From Clostridiales bacterium (GTDB taxonomy: Bacteria > Bacillota > Clostridia > Lachnospirales > Lachnospiraceae): 64,000 bases of DNA. The notes beneath the pieces were generated by a model. The model had not been told where the DNA came from, ran no database searches, and saw nothing but the letters and a program-made list of their open reading frames with translations. Made by a program: the position numbers and the translations under genes. Shown here piece after piece: positions 43,201 through 51,926 of this stretch. Location of the stretch: contig JAGZJZ010000025.1 in NCBI GenBank assembly GCA_018365455.1, positions 1 to 64,000 on the forward strand, given 5' to 3'. Within the stretch, counting starts at the first letter, position 1. Each line of letters opens with the position of its first letter.

Positions 43201-46200
43201 GACATTTGAGATTACGGAAGATGGATCTGGTTTATACGTAGATATTAATTATTGTGCAGATATTTTTAATGAAGCAACCATTCGTGCTATATCAGGGAGA
43301 TTCATACGGCTTATGCAAATTATGGCTGCAGATAGAGACTTAACAATAAGTCAAATTTGTATTTCTACCAGAAAAGAACAACAATGGGTTTTAGAAAAAG
43401 GCAAAGGAGAAATATTTACAGGAATCAAGGGGCTGGCAATATGCCAAATGCTGCAGAATCAAGCAGAAAATGCGCCAAACGATATTGCGCTGGCGGCAAA
43501 TGGGATACAGGTAAGTTATGCTAAACTCTGGGAGAGGATCGAAGAGTTAAAAGCCATGTACAGAAAAGAGGGAATGGAGACAGGGCAAGTTGTAGTTATT
43601 CAGATGACATCTTCCATAGAGTTAATACTTTCTATATTAAGCGTTCTTAGTTATGGTGCAATCTGTCTTCCGATTGACGTTAAATGTCCCAAACAGCGAA
43701 AAAAATATATGATAGAAGATAGCTGCGCTGACTGGGTGATCACTTACGAACGAGAAAATATATTACTGGAAAGGAATCAACGCACAAGTCAGGAATGCAT
43801 AAAAAAACTCAATATTACGAATGTAGATAATCAGGCAGCTTATATTATTTATACTTCTGGATCAACAGGTTTGCCAAAAGGAGTCATATTAAGTGAAAAA
43901 GGAATTTTAAATCACGCATTTACAAAAGTAAGATTTTTAAACATGAGGAGAGATGATGTTGTATACCATAATTTTAGTATAAATTTTGTTGCTTCCATAT
44001 GGCAGTATCTTGCACCTTTAATAACAGGAGCCAGAGTAGTAATCCAGACCAAAAAAATATCTGCAGATGCGTATCAAATGCTGGAGGAAGCAATCCGGGA
44101 AAAGGTCAGTATCCTTTCATTAGTTCCTTCGCAGCTGGATGCTTATTTAGACCAGATTGATATGGGAAGAGAAGCTTTAAAATTAAATACTATTAAATGT
44201 GTCATTTTAACAGGAGAAAAAACAGATGAGAATCTGGTTCGAAGATTTTACAGTAGGTACAAAATACCTCTTATAAATGCATACGGGCTCAGTGAATGTT
44301 CTGATGATGTGCTTCATTATCGTATACCTTTTCATTTTGCCTGCAGCGTTATACCTATTGGAAGCCCTGCAATAAATACACAAATTTATATACTAGGGGA
44401 TAACTTTGAAATTCTGCCTGCCGGGGTACAGGGTGAAATATATATTGGGGGGGATAGTCTGGCACTGGGATATATCAGAGATTCGGCTGATTATGCCAGC
44501 AAGTTTATAAAGGTTTTGAATATATCTGAAAAAATATTATTTCGGACAGGTGATATAGGTAGATGGAATGAAGATGGGTATGTAGAGTACCTGGGAAGAA
44601 AAGACAGGCAGGTTAAGATCAGGGGACACCGGATAGAATTAGAAGAAATTGGATCATGTCTGAAACAAAACTTTCCGATTGAAAAAACAGCAACAGTAAT
44701 ACAAGGTAAAGAAAATAATGAATATATATGTTGTTATGTCATTTGTAAAGAGGACATATCTGAATTGGATATGAAGGATAAGCTGCGGGAATATCTTCCG
44801 GAGTATATGATACCTAACAGAATAATCAAAGTAGACGCCTTTCCAACAACCATATCGGGAAAAATAAACTATGGATTGTTGGAAAATTACCAGGAGGAAA
44901 AGTTGAAAGAAGAATTTCACCCTCCGCAGAACGAACTGGAAGAGAAACTTTGTGAACTGTGGATGGACCTTCTAACAATAGATAGAGTAAGCATAACGGA
45001 TGATTTTTTCGAATTAGGCGGAAACTCATTAAAATGTTCTACCCTTCTTTATATGATAAATGATACATACCATTCAGATCTCGAACTGGATGAAATCTTT
45101 ATGCATCCTACGGTCAAATGGTTGGCAGAGCGTATTCAAAAAAGCAAGTTTATGGTATACGAGCCAATTATCAGGTCAGAATTTCAGGATGTATATCCGT
45201 TATCTTTGAGCCAAAAAAGAATTTATATACTGGATTCTTTGGTATCGAATAACGATGGGATAATAAAATCCTCTGTGACGCCATATAACATAAGTTACGC
45301 TTTTACTGTCTATGGGGAGTTAGAGGTTGACAAACTGCAGGAGGCATGTCAGGAGCTTGTAAACAGGCATGATGTATTGAGAACCCGTTTTTCTTTTTTG
45401 AATGAAGAGCCTGTACAGATTGTGATTGATAGAGTAAAAATGGAAATGGCAGTACTCTCAGCAAATAACGGGGATGAGCAGGCGCTCCAGGAGATATTAC
45501 GTGATTTTATACATCCCTTTGACTTGAAAAAACCGCCTTTGATAAGAATTGGACTGATATCTTTCAATGCCAGCAAACATATCCTTGTTTTTGATATGCA
45601 TCATATTATATCAGATGGATTTTCCTTACGGATTATATTCCAGGATTTATTAAGTATATATTCAGGGGATACAATGTACCCGCAAAAGGTACAATATCAT
45701 GATTTTGTCCTGTGGCAGCAAAAGCAGATTCAAAGGCAGGGGCTGGAATCCCAAAAAAGATATTGGGTTCACAGATTCCGGGATAGTATACCTGTTTTGC
45801 ATCTTCTAGAGGATCAAAAAAGACCTTTGGAACAAAGTTTTAAAGGGGAACTTCTGGAAATAATGCTGAATAAGGAAAAGACTTCTTGTATCAAAAATGC
45901 AGCCAGGAGGGAAAGGGTGACGGTCTTTACCTTATTGCTGTCCGGATTATATATCTTATTACACAAATATTCCGGAGACACTGATATAGTGGTTGGCAGT
46001 GCGGTATCAGGAAGATTGCAGCAGGAAACAAAGTCTATGGTTGGTATGTTTGTCAATACCATTGCCTTAAGAAACCAGATACAGCCTAATGATTCATTTA
46101 CTGATTTTCTCCAGGCAGTAAAATTAACCGTAGCTGAAGGATATACAAATCAGGCATACCCTTTTGAAGAGCTTGTAGAAGAATTAAATATACCGAGAAA

Positions 46201-49200
46201 TAGAAGCAGAAACCCCATATTTGACGTTATGATGCTATTTCACGAAGCATCTGAATATGACACAAAAGGGTTTCAGATAGAACCTTATCACATACAAAGA
46301 GATTCCTCTCAATTTGATTTAACGTTTGAGGTAACCGAGACAGAGGCAGGTTTAAAAGTTGGTATTAATTATTGCACGGATATTTTTAACAAAGAATCTG
46401 TAAAATTAATGATGGATAGATTTATTGAAATATTAATAGCAGTATCTCTTCATAGAGATGTCAGAATAAGGGATCTGTCAATCGTAAGTACAGAGGCAAG
46501 GCAATGGATTATTGAAAAGGAACAGGGAGAAGAGGTCTGGGAGTATCTAAATCAGTCTATAGACGGACTTATTGAGAAACAAGTGCAGGAAAATGCTGAT
46601 AAAACTGCTCTCATTTCAGGTGAAATCCGGATGTCCTATCTGGAATTCTGGAATAAAGTCTTAAAATTATCAGAAATGTTGGTAAACAACGGGATTAAAA
46701 ATAATGATGTAGTCATCATACAAATTAAAAGTTCTATAGAGTTGTTTATTGCCATTACTGCAGTTCTTAAATCAAATGGAGTTTGTCTGCCGATAGAGGC
46801 AGATTGTCCTCAGATACGTTTTGATTATATTAGGAAAAACAGCAGTGCGGTTGGTGTACTTTTATATACAGACCATCGTTTTAATTTTGAAAAAATAACT
46901 GGAAATGGTAAATCAATACGAAGCGTTCTTAAAGACAAGGAAAGTAAACCGGCATATATTATTTATACATCTGGCACTTCAGGAAATCCAAAAGGGGTAC
47001 TGTTAAGCCACCAGGGAATTGTTAATCATCTAATCGGGAAAATAAAAGAAACAAAGCTGAGTGAGAACGACATTATAAGCCAAAGTTTTGGTATCCGGTT
47101 TGTAGCATCTATCTGGCAGTTTGCAGCGCCTCTATGCTGTGGAAGTGCAATACTGGTGCATTCGGATGAAGTAAAAATGAGTCCTTATAAATTATTGGAA
47201 GAGGCACAAGAAAGGAAAGCCAGTATTATTTCAATGGTGCCGTTCCAGCTTAAAATGTATCTGGATATGATAGCAAACGGGAAAAGTAAATTATTACTGG
47301 AGAGTATCAGATTAATCATATTGACAGGAGAAAAGACAGACTGTAAATTAGTAGAAAAATTTAATCAGGAATACAAGATTCCCTTACTCAATGCTTATGG
47401 TCAATCGGAATGTTCAGATGATACGCTGCATTTCCACATACCACATGATTTAAACGGAAATTGTGTTCCTATTGGAAAGCCGGCAATAAATACACAGGTC
47501 TATATTCTGGATGAGGCATTCTGCAGGCAGCCTGTAGGAATTCCAGGTGAGATATATATCGCCGGAAAAGGACTTGCTATGGGGTATATCAATAATAATG
47601 AACTGAATAGTCAGAAGTTTTTAAAAAATCCATTTCTCTCTAATAGCTACATGTACCGTACAGGAGATTATGGTAGATGGAATAAAGATGGTAATGTGGA
47701 GTACCTGGGAAGAAAAGACAGACAGATAAAGATAAGGGGAATTCGATTAGAGCCAGAAGAGATTGAACATTGTATTGAAAAGTTTCCTGGAATAGAAAGA
47801 GCTGTTGTTGTAGAAAAAAGAGAAGACGATAACCGAGTATTTTTATGTGCGTATGTATTATCAAAAAATGCATTTTCTGAAACAAAGCTTCTGGATTCCT
47901 TAAGGGATCAATTACCGGAATATATGATTCCTCATAGAATCATACGGTTAGAAAGTTTTCCTCAAACATCCAGCGGTAAAACTGATTTAAGAGAATTAGA
48001 AGACAGAAAAGAAGAATACCGAAGGGAGGTATTTACGGCTCCGAAGAATGCGGTAGAGAAAAATATCTGTAATATTGTGGAAAAAATACTCCATGTAAAT
48101 GAGATTAGTATTGATGATAATTTTTTTGATTTGGGTGGTAATTCATTAACTGCGGTTCAATTATCTGTTTTATTAGAGGAACAATATAGGAATTTAAGAC
48201 CATCTTATATATTAAGCCATCCAACAGTCCGTTCACTGGCAGCTTTCATCAATAAGGAAACGGTAAAAAATAATGACAACCCGATTAGTAATTACTGTGA
48301 AGACAAAAAAGATACGGTTTTAATCGAAAATATTAAGCCTTTTGGAGATTTATTTTATAAAAACTGTTTTTATAATTCTCTCTTTCCTGTACTGTATCAT
48401 TTTAAAAGGGATATTATGCAGGTTTTATTATATGATTCAATTATTTACAACTTTAACCTACAAAAGAACCAATTGATTAATTATAAAAACCATTTATCGA
48501 CAGATCATATTTTGATAGAGATGAATGTAAAATACGAAATGAAATCTGATGTGGATGAAGTTGTGGAAACAATTATATATGCTTTGGGCAAACACCATCC
48601 GGTTATTTTATGGATTGATTGCTATAAGATCTCAGTCTGTAAACAGGAATATAGGAAAAAACATGTTCCCCATACGATATTATTATATGGATATAATAAT
48701 AATAGTAAGACTTTTTATATTATAGATCATATTAATGAGGAAAGTAATTATTATAAAATGCAGGAAATCCCATATCACGATGTGAAAGAAGCATACAACG
48801 AATATCAAGTTAATTTTAATCAACATGGATATCATTCTTTTTACGAATTTTATCAGGATGAAACCAGGCAGGATACTTCAATAGAATTTCGTGAAGAAGA
48901 ACAACGAAAACTGTTCTATCGGGTTTTTAATGAAGACAGGGATCAAATAAAAACTGGATTTGAGGATATTAACAAATTTAAGCAATATTTCATTCAATGT
49001 GTAAAAAATAAACAACATTTTAGCAGCAGTTTCGATAATCTGATCGGGATGATGAACGATGCAGTTAATAGTAAAAAAGCAGAGTTATTCCGGAATCAAA
49101 GAATATTTCAAGGATATAAAACACCTGGCGATTTATCGGAAACAATTCTTGAGCAGTGGATACTGGTCAGAACAGTAATTCTTAAACAAAAATATTCTGA

Positions 49201-49321
49201 TAATAAAATAATAAGCAGTGATTTAGAACTTTGTCTTAGATCAATGGATAGAATCTATCAGTTAGAATCTCTGAATTACGATATTATATCAGAGTATGAA
49301 AATAGTTTGGGTTTTATATAA
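40238..49321 (+). CDS. three-module NRPS, A-T-C-A-T-C-A-T plus BtrH-like terminal domain
   Basis: 3027 residues. Order by residue: A1 about 25-525, T1 with Ser562, C1 about 615-1045 (His746-His747, Asp751), A2 about 1060-1555, T2 with Ser1597, C2 about 1655-2090 (HHxxxDG from His1788), A3 about 2100-2600, T3 with Ser2636, and a terminal BtrH-like domain about 2680-3027 with Cys2710, His2812 and Asp2830. The condensation motifs are intact. In all three A domains the residue equal to GrsA Asp235 is Val (SVNSVAAVW, SINFVASIW, GIRFVASIW), and reading the other pocket positions by eye gives V-A-W-S-V/I-T-A-D-D-K. Loss of that Asp points away from alpha-amino acids; Val235, Trp239, Ile299 and Asp331 are shared with beta-alanine codes. 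No epimerisation, thioesterase or reductase domain. No loading C domain, so A1 starts the chain or is fed by the free C at 54984. Confidence 0.95.
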   Translation: MDNGNGYKKDDLLKWMKGEKRGYPSVTICDGWYKSLKENYDEIAIRGIDRQITYQELEERSNIIALKLKEQGIKKADVVAIILGCPKNSIAAQLAVLKLNGVCLNIEKNHPRTRLEYMLNDSNTKAVICDDESELPDGYNGILINYSTIRFCGNIKKFVVDDSYELSPAYLIYTSGTTGRPKGTVLSNKGIMNHLYTKIRVLGLGKGVVVSRNFSVNSVAAVWQTFVPLLIGGTIAVHNHDTVLDGYKLFTEAEKLGVNIISMVPSQLSSFIGQLEAGRDRLLLNSLKMLVLTGEKTEPGLVKRFYKFYHIQLWNAYGQSECSDDTLHYKIKRDCDLEVIPIGKPSDNTCVYIMDKNLNIQPVGVEGEICISGDGVALGYLHSVSDNKFIENPYDRGTSMYKTGDIGRWNFDGDVEYIGRIDRQVELRGFRVELEEIEACIAEVPGITGSVVVTKGNHKEYLYAYVLSCEKIAENELKKALKEKLPEHMLPARIIQLDKFPMTSTGKVDLLFLESREDQEEQDYHSLPRNKMDRYLCSMWRELLKRDFVGIDDDFFSLGGNSLKATSLIYKLNTSFGTELNLGDLFHHPTVRWLSDHLILEKDKNYKVITREEDQKYYPLSLSQNRIFILNEVEKEGTQYNISGAYLFKEKIDLEKLSVIWSSIIQRHEAFRTRFEVVKGVPMQCIEDTAPFKIVKKILPPGLDDSAVNLELQNFIKPFDLTAAPLLRVGIFELDEKRSIMIYDMHHIIADGASLTIIYEEFLALYRNMPLDKLTARYRDFILWQQKFISSARMEGQKEYWLSQLSGGITALDLPFDKQRPLQQSFRGATIRTRINKEEVSLIKRTVKEEGITLFTFLLSSLNILLYKYTKDQDIIIGTPVLGRYNEETKSIVGMFVNTIALKCHIDPEDTLNSFFRKVMCTVVEGYDNQDYPFDELVNQLKIPRDRSRNPIFDIMLLLHEADDIGEDKSVLNIEKYPLKKQAAQFDLTFEITEDGSGLYVDINYCADIFNEATIRAISGRFIRLMQIMAADRDLTISQICISTRKEQQWVLEKGKGEIFTGIKGLAICQMLQNQAENAPNDIALAANGIQVSYAKLWERIEELKAMYRKEGMETGQVVVIQMTSSIELILSILSVLSYGAICLPIDVKCPKQRKKYMIEDSCADWVITYERENILLERNQRTSQECIKKLNITNVDNQAAYIIYTSGSTGLPKGVILSEKGILNHAFTKVRFLNMRRDDVVYHNFSINFVASIWQYLAPLITGARVVIQTKKISADAYQMLEEAIREKVSILSLVPSQLDAYLDQIDMGREALKLNTIKCVILTGEKTDENLVRRFYSRYKIPLINAYGLSECSDDVLHYRIPFHFACSVIPIGSPAINTQIYILGDNFEILPAGVQGEIYIGGDSLALGYIRDSADYASKFIKVLNISEKILFRTGDIGRWNEDGYVEYLGRKDRQVKIRGHRIELEEIGSCLKQNFPIEKTATVIQGKENNEYICCYVICKEDISELDMKDKLREYLPEYMIPNRIIKVDAFPTTISGKINYGLLENYQEEKLKEEFHPPQNELEEKLCELWMDLLTIDRVSITDDFFELGGNSLKCSTLLYMINDTYHSDLELDEIFMHPTVKWLAERIQKSKFMVYEPIIRSEFQDVYPLSLSQKRIYILDSLVSNNDGIIKSSVTPYNISYAFTVYGELEVDKLQEACQELVNRHDVLRTRFSFLNEEPVQIVIDRVKMEMAVLSANNGDEQALQEILRDFIHPFDLKKPPLIRIGLISFNASKHILVFDMHHIISDGFSLRIIFQDLLSIYSGDTMYPQKVQYHDFVLWQQKQIQRQGLESQKRYWVHRFRDSIPVLHLLEDQKRPLEQSFKGELLEIMLNKEKTSCIKNAARRERVTVFTLLLSGLYILLHKYSGDTDIVVGSAVSGRLQQETKSMVGMFVNTIALRNQIQPNDSFTDFLQAVKLTVAEGYTNQAYPFEELVEELNIPRNRSRNPIFDVMMLFHEASEYDTKGFQIEPYHIQRDSSQFDLTFEVTETEAGLKVGINYCTDIFNKESVKLMMDRFIEILIAVSLHRDVRIRDLSIVSTEARQWIIEKEQGEEVWEYLNQSIDGLIEKQVQENADKTALISGEIRMSYLEFWNKVLKLSEMLVNNGIKNNDVVIIQIKSSIELFIAITAVLKSNGVCLPIEADCPQIRFDYIRKNSSAVGVLLYTDHRFNFEKITGNGKSIRSVLKDKESKPAYIIYTSGTSGNPKGVLLSHQGIVNHLIGKIKETKLSENDIISQSFGIRFVASIWQFAAPLCCGSAILVHSDEVKMSPYKLLEEAQERKASIISMVPFQLKMYLDMIANGKSKLLLESIRLIILTGEKTDCKLVEKFNQEYKIPLLNAYGQSECSDDTLHFHIPHDLNGNCVPIGKPAINTQVYILDEAFCRQPVGIPGEIYIAGKGLAMGYINNNELNSQKFLKNPFLSNSYMYRTGDYGRWNKDGNVEYLGRKDRQIKIRGIRLEPEEIEHCIEKFPGIERAVVVEKREDDNRVFLCAYVLSKNAFSETKLLDSLRDQLPEYMIPHRIIRLESFPQTSSGKTDLRELEDRKEEYRREVFTAPKNAVEKNICNIVEKILHVNEISIDDNFFDLGGNSLTAVQLSVLLEEQYRNLRPSYILSHPTVRSLAAFINKETVKNNDNPISNYCEDKKDTVLIENIKPFGDLFYKNCFYNSLFPVLYHFKRDIMQVLLYDSIIYNFNLQKNQLINYKNHLSTDHILIEMNVKYEMKSDVDEVVETIIYALGKHHPVILWIDCYKISVCKQEYRKKHVPHTILLYGYNNNSKTFYIIDHINEESNYYKMQEIPYHDVKEAYNEYQVNFNQHGYHSFYEFYQDETRQDTSIEFREEEQRKLFYRVFNEDRDQIKTGFEDINKFKQYFIQCVKNKQHFSSSFDNLIGMMNDAVNSKKAELFRNQRIFQGYKTPGDLSETILEQWILVRTVILKQKYSDNKIISSDLELCLRSMDRIYQLESLNYDIISEYENSLGFI

Positions 49322-49361
49322 AGCCGATTATTAAGCCGTAATAGAAAGGAGGTGACAAGTA

Positions 49362-50546
49362 TTGATATCGGATAAAATGAAGGAATATGTAGCAAGTAAT
49401 TTTGCAGTAAACGCTCTCTTTGAAGAAAGCAAAAATATGAAAGATCTCTACGGAGAAGATAATGTATATGATTTTAGCCTCGGTAATCCCAAAGTAGAAA
49501 CACCTGAACAAGTTAAAACAGCTTTATTAGAAATTCTTGATAAAGAAAGAACCGTCGATATACATGGCTATATGAGCAATTCCGGATATGAAAGTGTCCG
49601 TGAGAAAATAGCAGTAAGTATCAATGACAGGGAAACAACATCCTTTACTTCCAAAAATATTGTTATGACCGCAGGTGCAGCTGGGGGATTGAATGTGATA
49701 TTTAAGATTTTATTGAACCCTGGTGATGAAGTAATTGTCTTTGCTCCTTATTTTCCGGATTACAAGAGTTATGTAGATAATTATAATGGGAATTTTATAA
49801 GTATTATGCCGCAATCAGAAAATTTTGAACCAGATTTAGAAGAGTTTGAAAAAACTCTTTCTAGTAAAACAAAAGCAGTAATCATAAATTCGCCAAATAA
49901 TCCAACCGGTATTATATATAGTCTGGATACGATAATGAACTTGACTGCAATATTACAAAAGAAACAAAAAGAGTATGGTACAGATATATATTTGATTTCG
50001 GATGAGCCATACAGGGAGATTGTGTACAATAAAGCAGATATCCCATATTTAACAAAATATTACAGTAATACGATTGTCGTTTATTCTTTTAGTAAATCGC
50101 TGTGTCTCCCAGGAGAAAGGATTGGATATTTAGTGATTCCGTCCGAACTGGCGCATAGCAAAGAGATGATATGTGCCGCTAAAATTGCCAATCAGATATT
50201 AGGCTTTGTGAATGCTCCTTCGCTTTTTCAAAGAGTAGTTGCCGAATGCCTCAATTCGAGTGTTGATACTGGCTATTATAAAAGAAACAGAGATACATTA
50301 ATTAAAGCGATACGAAAGGCAGGATTTCAATGTAAAAATCCGGAAGGGGGTTTTTATCTTTTTATGAAATCCCCGATTGAGGATGATAAGGCTTTTTGTG
50401 AATCGGCTAAAAAATACCGGATTCTGATTTCACCAGGAAGATATTTTGGATATGGGGGATATGTCAGAATATCATTCTGTGTATTATATGAAACAATCCT
50501 AAATTCTTTACCAGGTTTTTTTCTGCTGTCTGAAGAATACTTGTAA
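49362..50546 (+). CDS. class I/II pyridoxal-phosphate aminotransferase
   Basis: Fold-type I aminotransferase of 394 residues. The cofactor Lys is Lys245 in VYSFSKSLCLPGERIGY; NSPNNPTG (residues 177-184) and SDEPY (213-217) complete the site. It would interconvert an amino acid and its oxo acid, for example supplying an amine to a polyketide aldehyde or ketone. A perfect AAAGGAGGTGA sits before a TTG start at 49362, so TTG is the true start rather than the ATG at 49377. It lies 40 bases after the NRPS. Confidence 0.9.
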   Translation: MISDKMKEYVASNFAVNALFEESKNMKDLYGEDNVYDFSLGNPKVETPEQVKTALLEILDKERTVDIHGYMSNSGYESVREKIAVSINDRETTSFTSKNIVMTAGAAGGLNVIFKILLNPGDEVIVFAPYFPDYKSYVDNYNGNFISIMPQSENFEPDLEEFEKTLSSKTKAVIINSPNNPTGIIYSLDTIMNLTAILQKKQKEYGTDIYLISDEPYREIVYNKADIPYLTKYYSNTIVVYSFSKSLCLPGERIGYLVIPSELAHSKEMICAAKIANQILGFVNAPSLFQRVVAECLNSSVDTGYYKRNRDTLIKAIRKAGFQCKNPEGGFYLFMKSPIEDDKAFCESAKKYRILISPGRYFGYGGYVRISFCVLYETILNSLPGFFLLSEEYL

Positions 50547-50614
50547 CAGAATGTGAACCAATTCATTTCATGGTATATAAAGCAGTACATAAGAATAATG
50601 AAAGGAGTAGTTTT

Positions 50615-51610
50615 ATGGAAAGATGGAGTATTGAGAAAATATATAATCTTAAATGGAAAAAACCTTGGAGAGACGGTTACGCACATTTCGGATTCCATGA
50701 CAAGGAGGGCAGGCAGATTATCATTAATACAGAATTTAATTGGGTAGGCTGCATTGGTGAAGGGGAAGAACTGGAATGGACAGCTGGTCATCAGGCAGTG
50801 CCAGAAAGCAAATACCATATAATGCTGGATCTGGATGTCCCTAATTCTGGCAGTTGTGATCCGGATGGAAACATTTTATTTAGCAGTGAAGCTAATAATA
50901 AAATTTATAAGATTGAACCGGAAACAAAAAAAGGATATGTTTTTTTTGATGCCGCAAAAAGAGATTTTGGTTACATTGGAAGCTGTGAGTTTGATCTTGA
51001 AGGAAATATATGGGTTATAGAACTTAATGGATTCCGTGTGTGGAAATTAGACAAAAATGGAAATATTCTCTTGACACTTGGAGATGGGATTGAAGGTTTT
51101 CAAACGGGTACAGTATCGTTTGATGAAGTAAGGTTCAGTCTGATATCCTGTATTAAATGCGGCAAGGATGGGAATCTGTATCTTGTGGACAGTGGAAACT
51201 TTGCGGTGCGTATGATTAATCCATATGAAAAGACGGTTACGACAATTGTCGGAACAGGAAAACCGGGATATTCCGGTGATGGGGGTCCCGCTAAATTGGC
51301 CAAATTAGGAAGAGGAGATTACCACATCAGCTTTTATGAAGGACCATGGTATCTTTCGGTAGATGATAAGTGTAACATTTACATTGCAGATACAGGTAAT
51401 AATGTGGTAAGAAAAGTTGAGCGTAAAAGTAATATTATTACTACGATAGCGGGCAGGCATAAGGTTGACAGGACGAAGCATTTAATCGTAGGTGAAACGG
51501 ATCCTATGAATATGAATTTACCCTATCTGATCAGTGTAGAATATTATAAGAATAGATTATATGTATCAGATTGGAGAGGAGATCTGGCTATATTAAGGCC
51601 AATAAAATAA
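50615..51610 (+). CDS. NHL-repeat beta-propeller protein
   Basis: About 331 residues of NHL-type repeats, each near GNLYLVDSGNFAVRMI or CNIYIADTGNNVVRKVE, so a six-bladed propeller. No catalytic motif and no signal peptide are seen, so it should be cytoplasmic. The start is the ATG at 50615, which has AAAGGAG 7 bases before it; the frame is open upstream to 50570. Propellers of this type serve as scaffolds or, in some cases, lyases. It may hold assembly-line proteins together or act on the chain. No function can be assigned from sequence. Confidence 0.8.
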   Translation: MERWSIEKIYNLKWKKPWRDGYAHFGFHDKEGRQIIINTEFNWVGCIGEGEELEWTAGHQAVPESKYHIMLDLDVPNSGSCDPDGNILFSSEANNKIYKIEPETKKGYVFFDAAKRDFGYIGSCEFDLEGNIWVIELNGFRVWKLDKNGNILLTLGDGIEGFQTGTVSFDEVRFSLISCIKCGKDGNLYLVDSGNFAVRMINPYEKTVTTIVGTGKPGYSGDGGPAKLAKLGRGDYHISFYEGPWYLSVDDKCNIYIADTGNNVVRKVERKSNIITTIAGRHKVDRTKHLIVGETDPMNMNLPYLISVEYYKNRLYVSDWRGDLAILRPIK

Positions 51611-51650
51611 AACAGAAATTAATAAAAAATAAGTTAAGGGAGATTGTATC

Positions 51651-51926
51651 ATGAATATAGAAAAAAAATTTAGAGAGCTTTTGAATGAATATGCAATTGT
51701 GTCAACACCTGCAGATGAGATTAATTTAGATGAGAAGGTTGAGAATGTTTTTGTAAACTCTATATTATTTATTAAAATAGTAGTTGCTTTGGAAACGGAG
51801 TTTGAATTTGAATTTGAAGAAGAGGATCTGGATACAGAAGGTTACTCAACTTTACGCGACGTGATTACATACATAGAAAAAAGGCTGATGCAAAAGGAAG
51901 AAGAAAAGAATGAGCAGCAAGCGTAG
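51651..51926 (+). CDS. acyl carrier protein, stand-alone 2
   Basis: 91 residues with the carrier-protein fold. The phosphopantetheine serine is in VENVFVNSILFIKIVVAL at about residue 38, with Asn in place of the usual Asp before it, as in the carrier at 31320. GGGAG lies 8 bases upstream. The stop overlaps the start of the following radical-SAM gene by 17 bases, so that enzyme probably acts on the group attached to this carrier. Confidence 0.85.
   Translation: MNIEKKFRELLNEYAIVSTPADEINLDEKVENVFVNSILFIKIVVALETEFEFEFEEEDLDTEGYSTLRDVITYIEKRLMQKEEEKNEQQA

Noticed and set aside
40238..48250. Long direct repeats within the NRPS
   Set aside because: The repeated stretches are the homologous A, T and C domains of three modules, not separate repeat elements.
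39840..49321. Closthioamide cluster (beta-alanine-based, from a clostridial anaerobe)
   Set aside because: PanD and BtrH/transglutaminase-like proteins recall it, but closthioamide is reported to use a non-canonical assembly without a large modular NRPS, and this window has three canonical modules plus a PKS.
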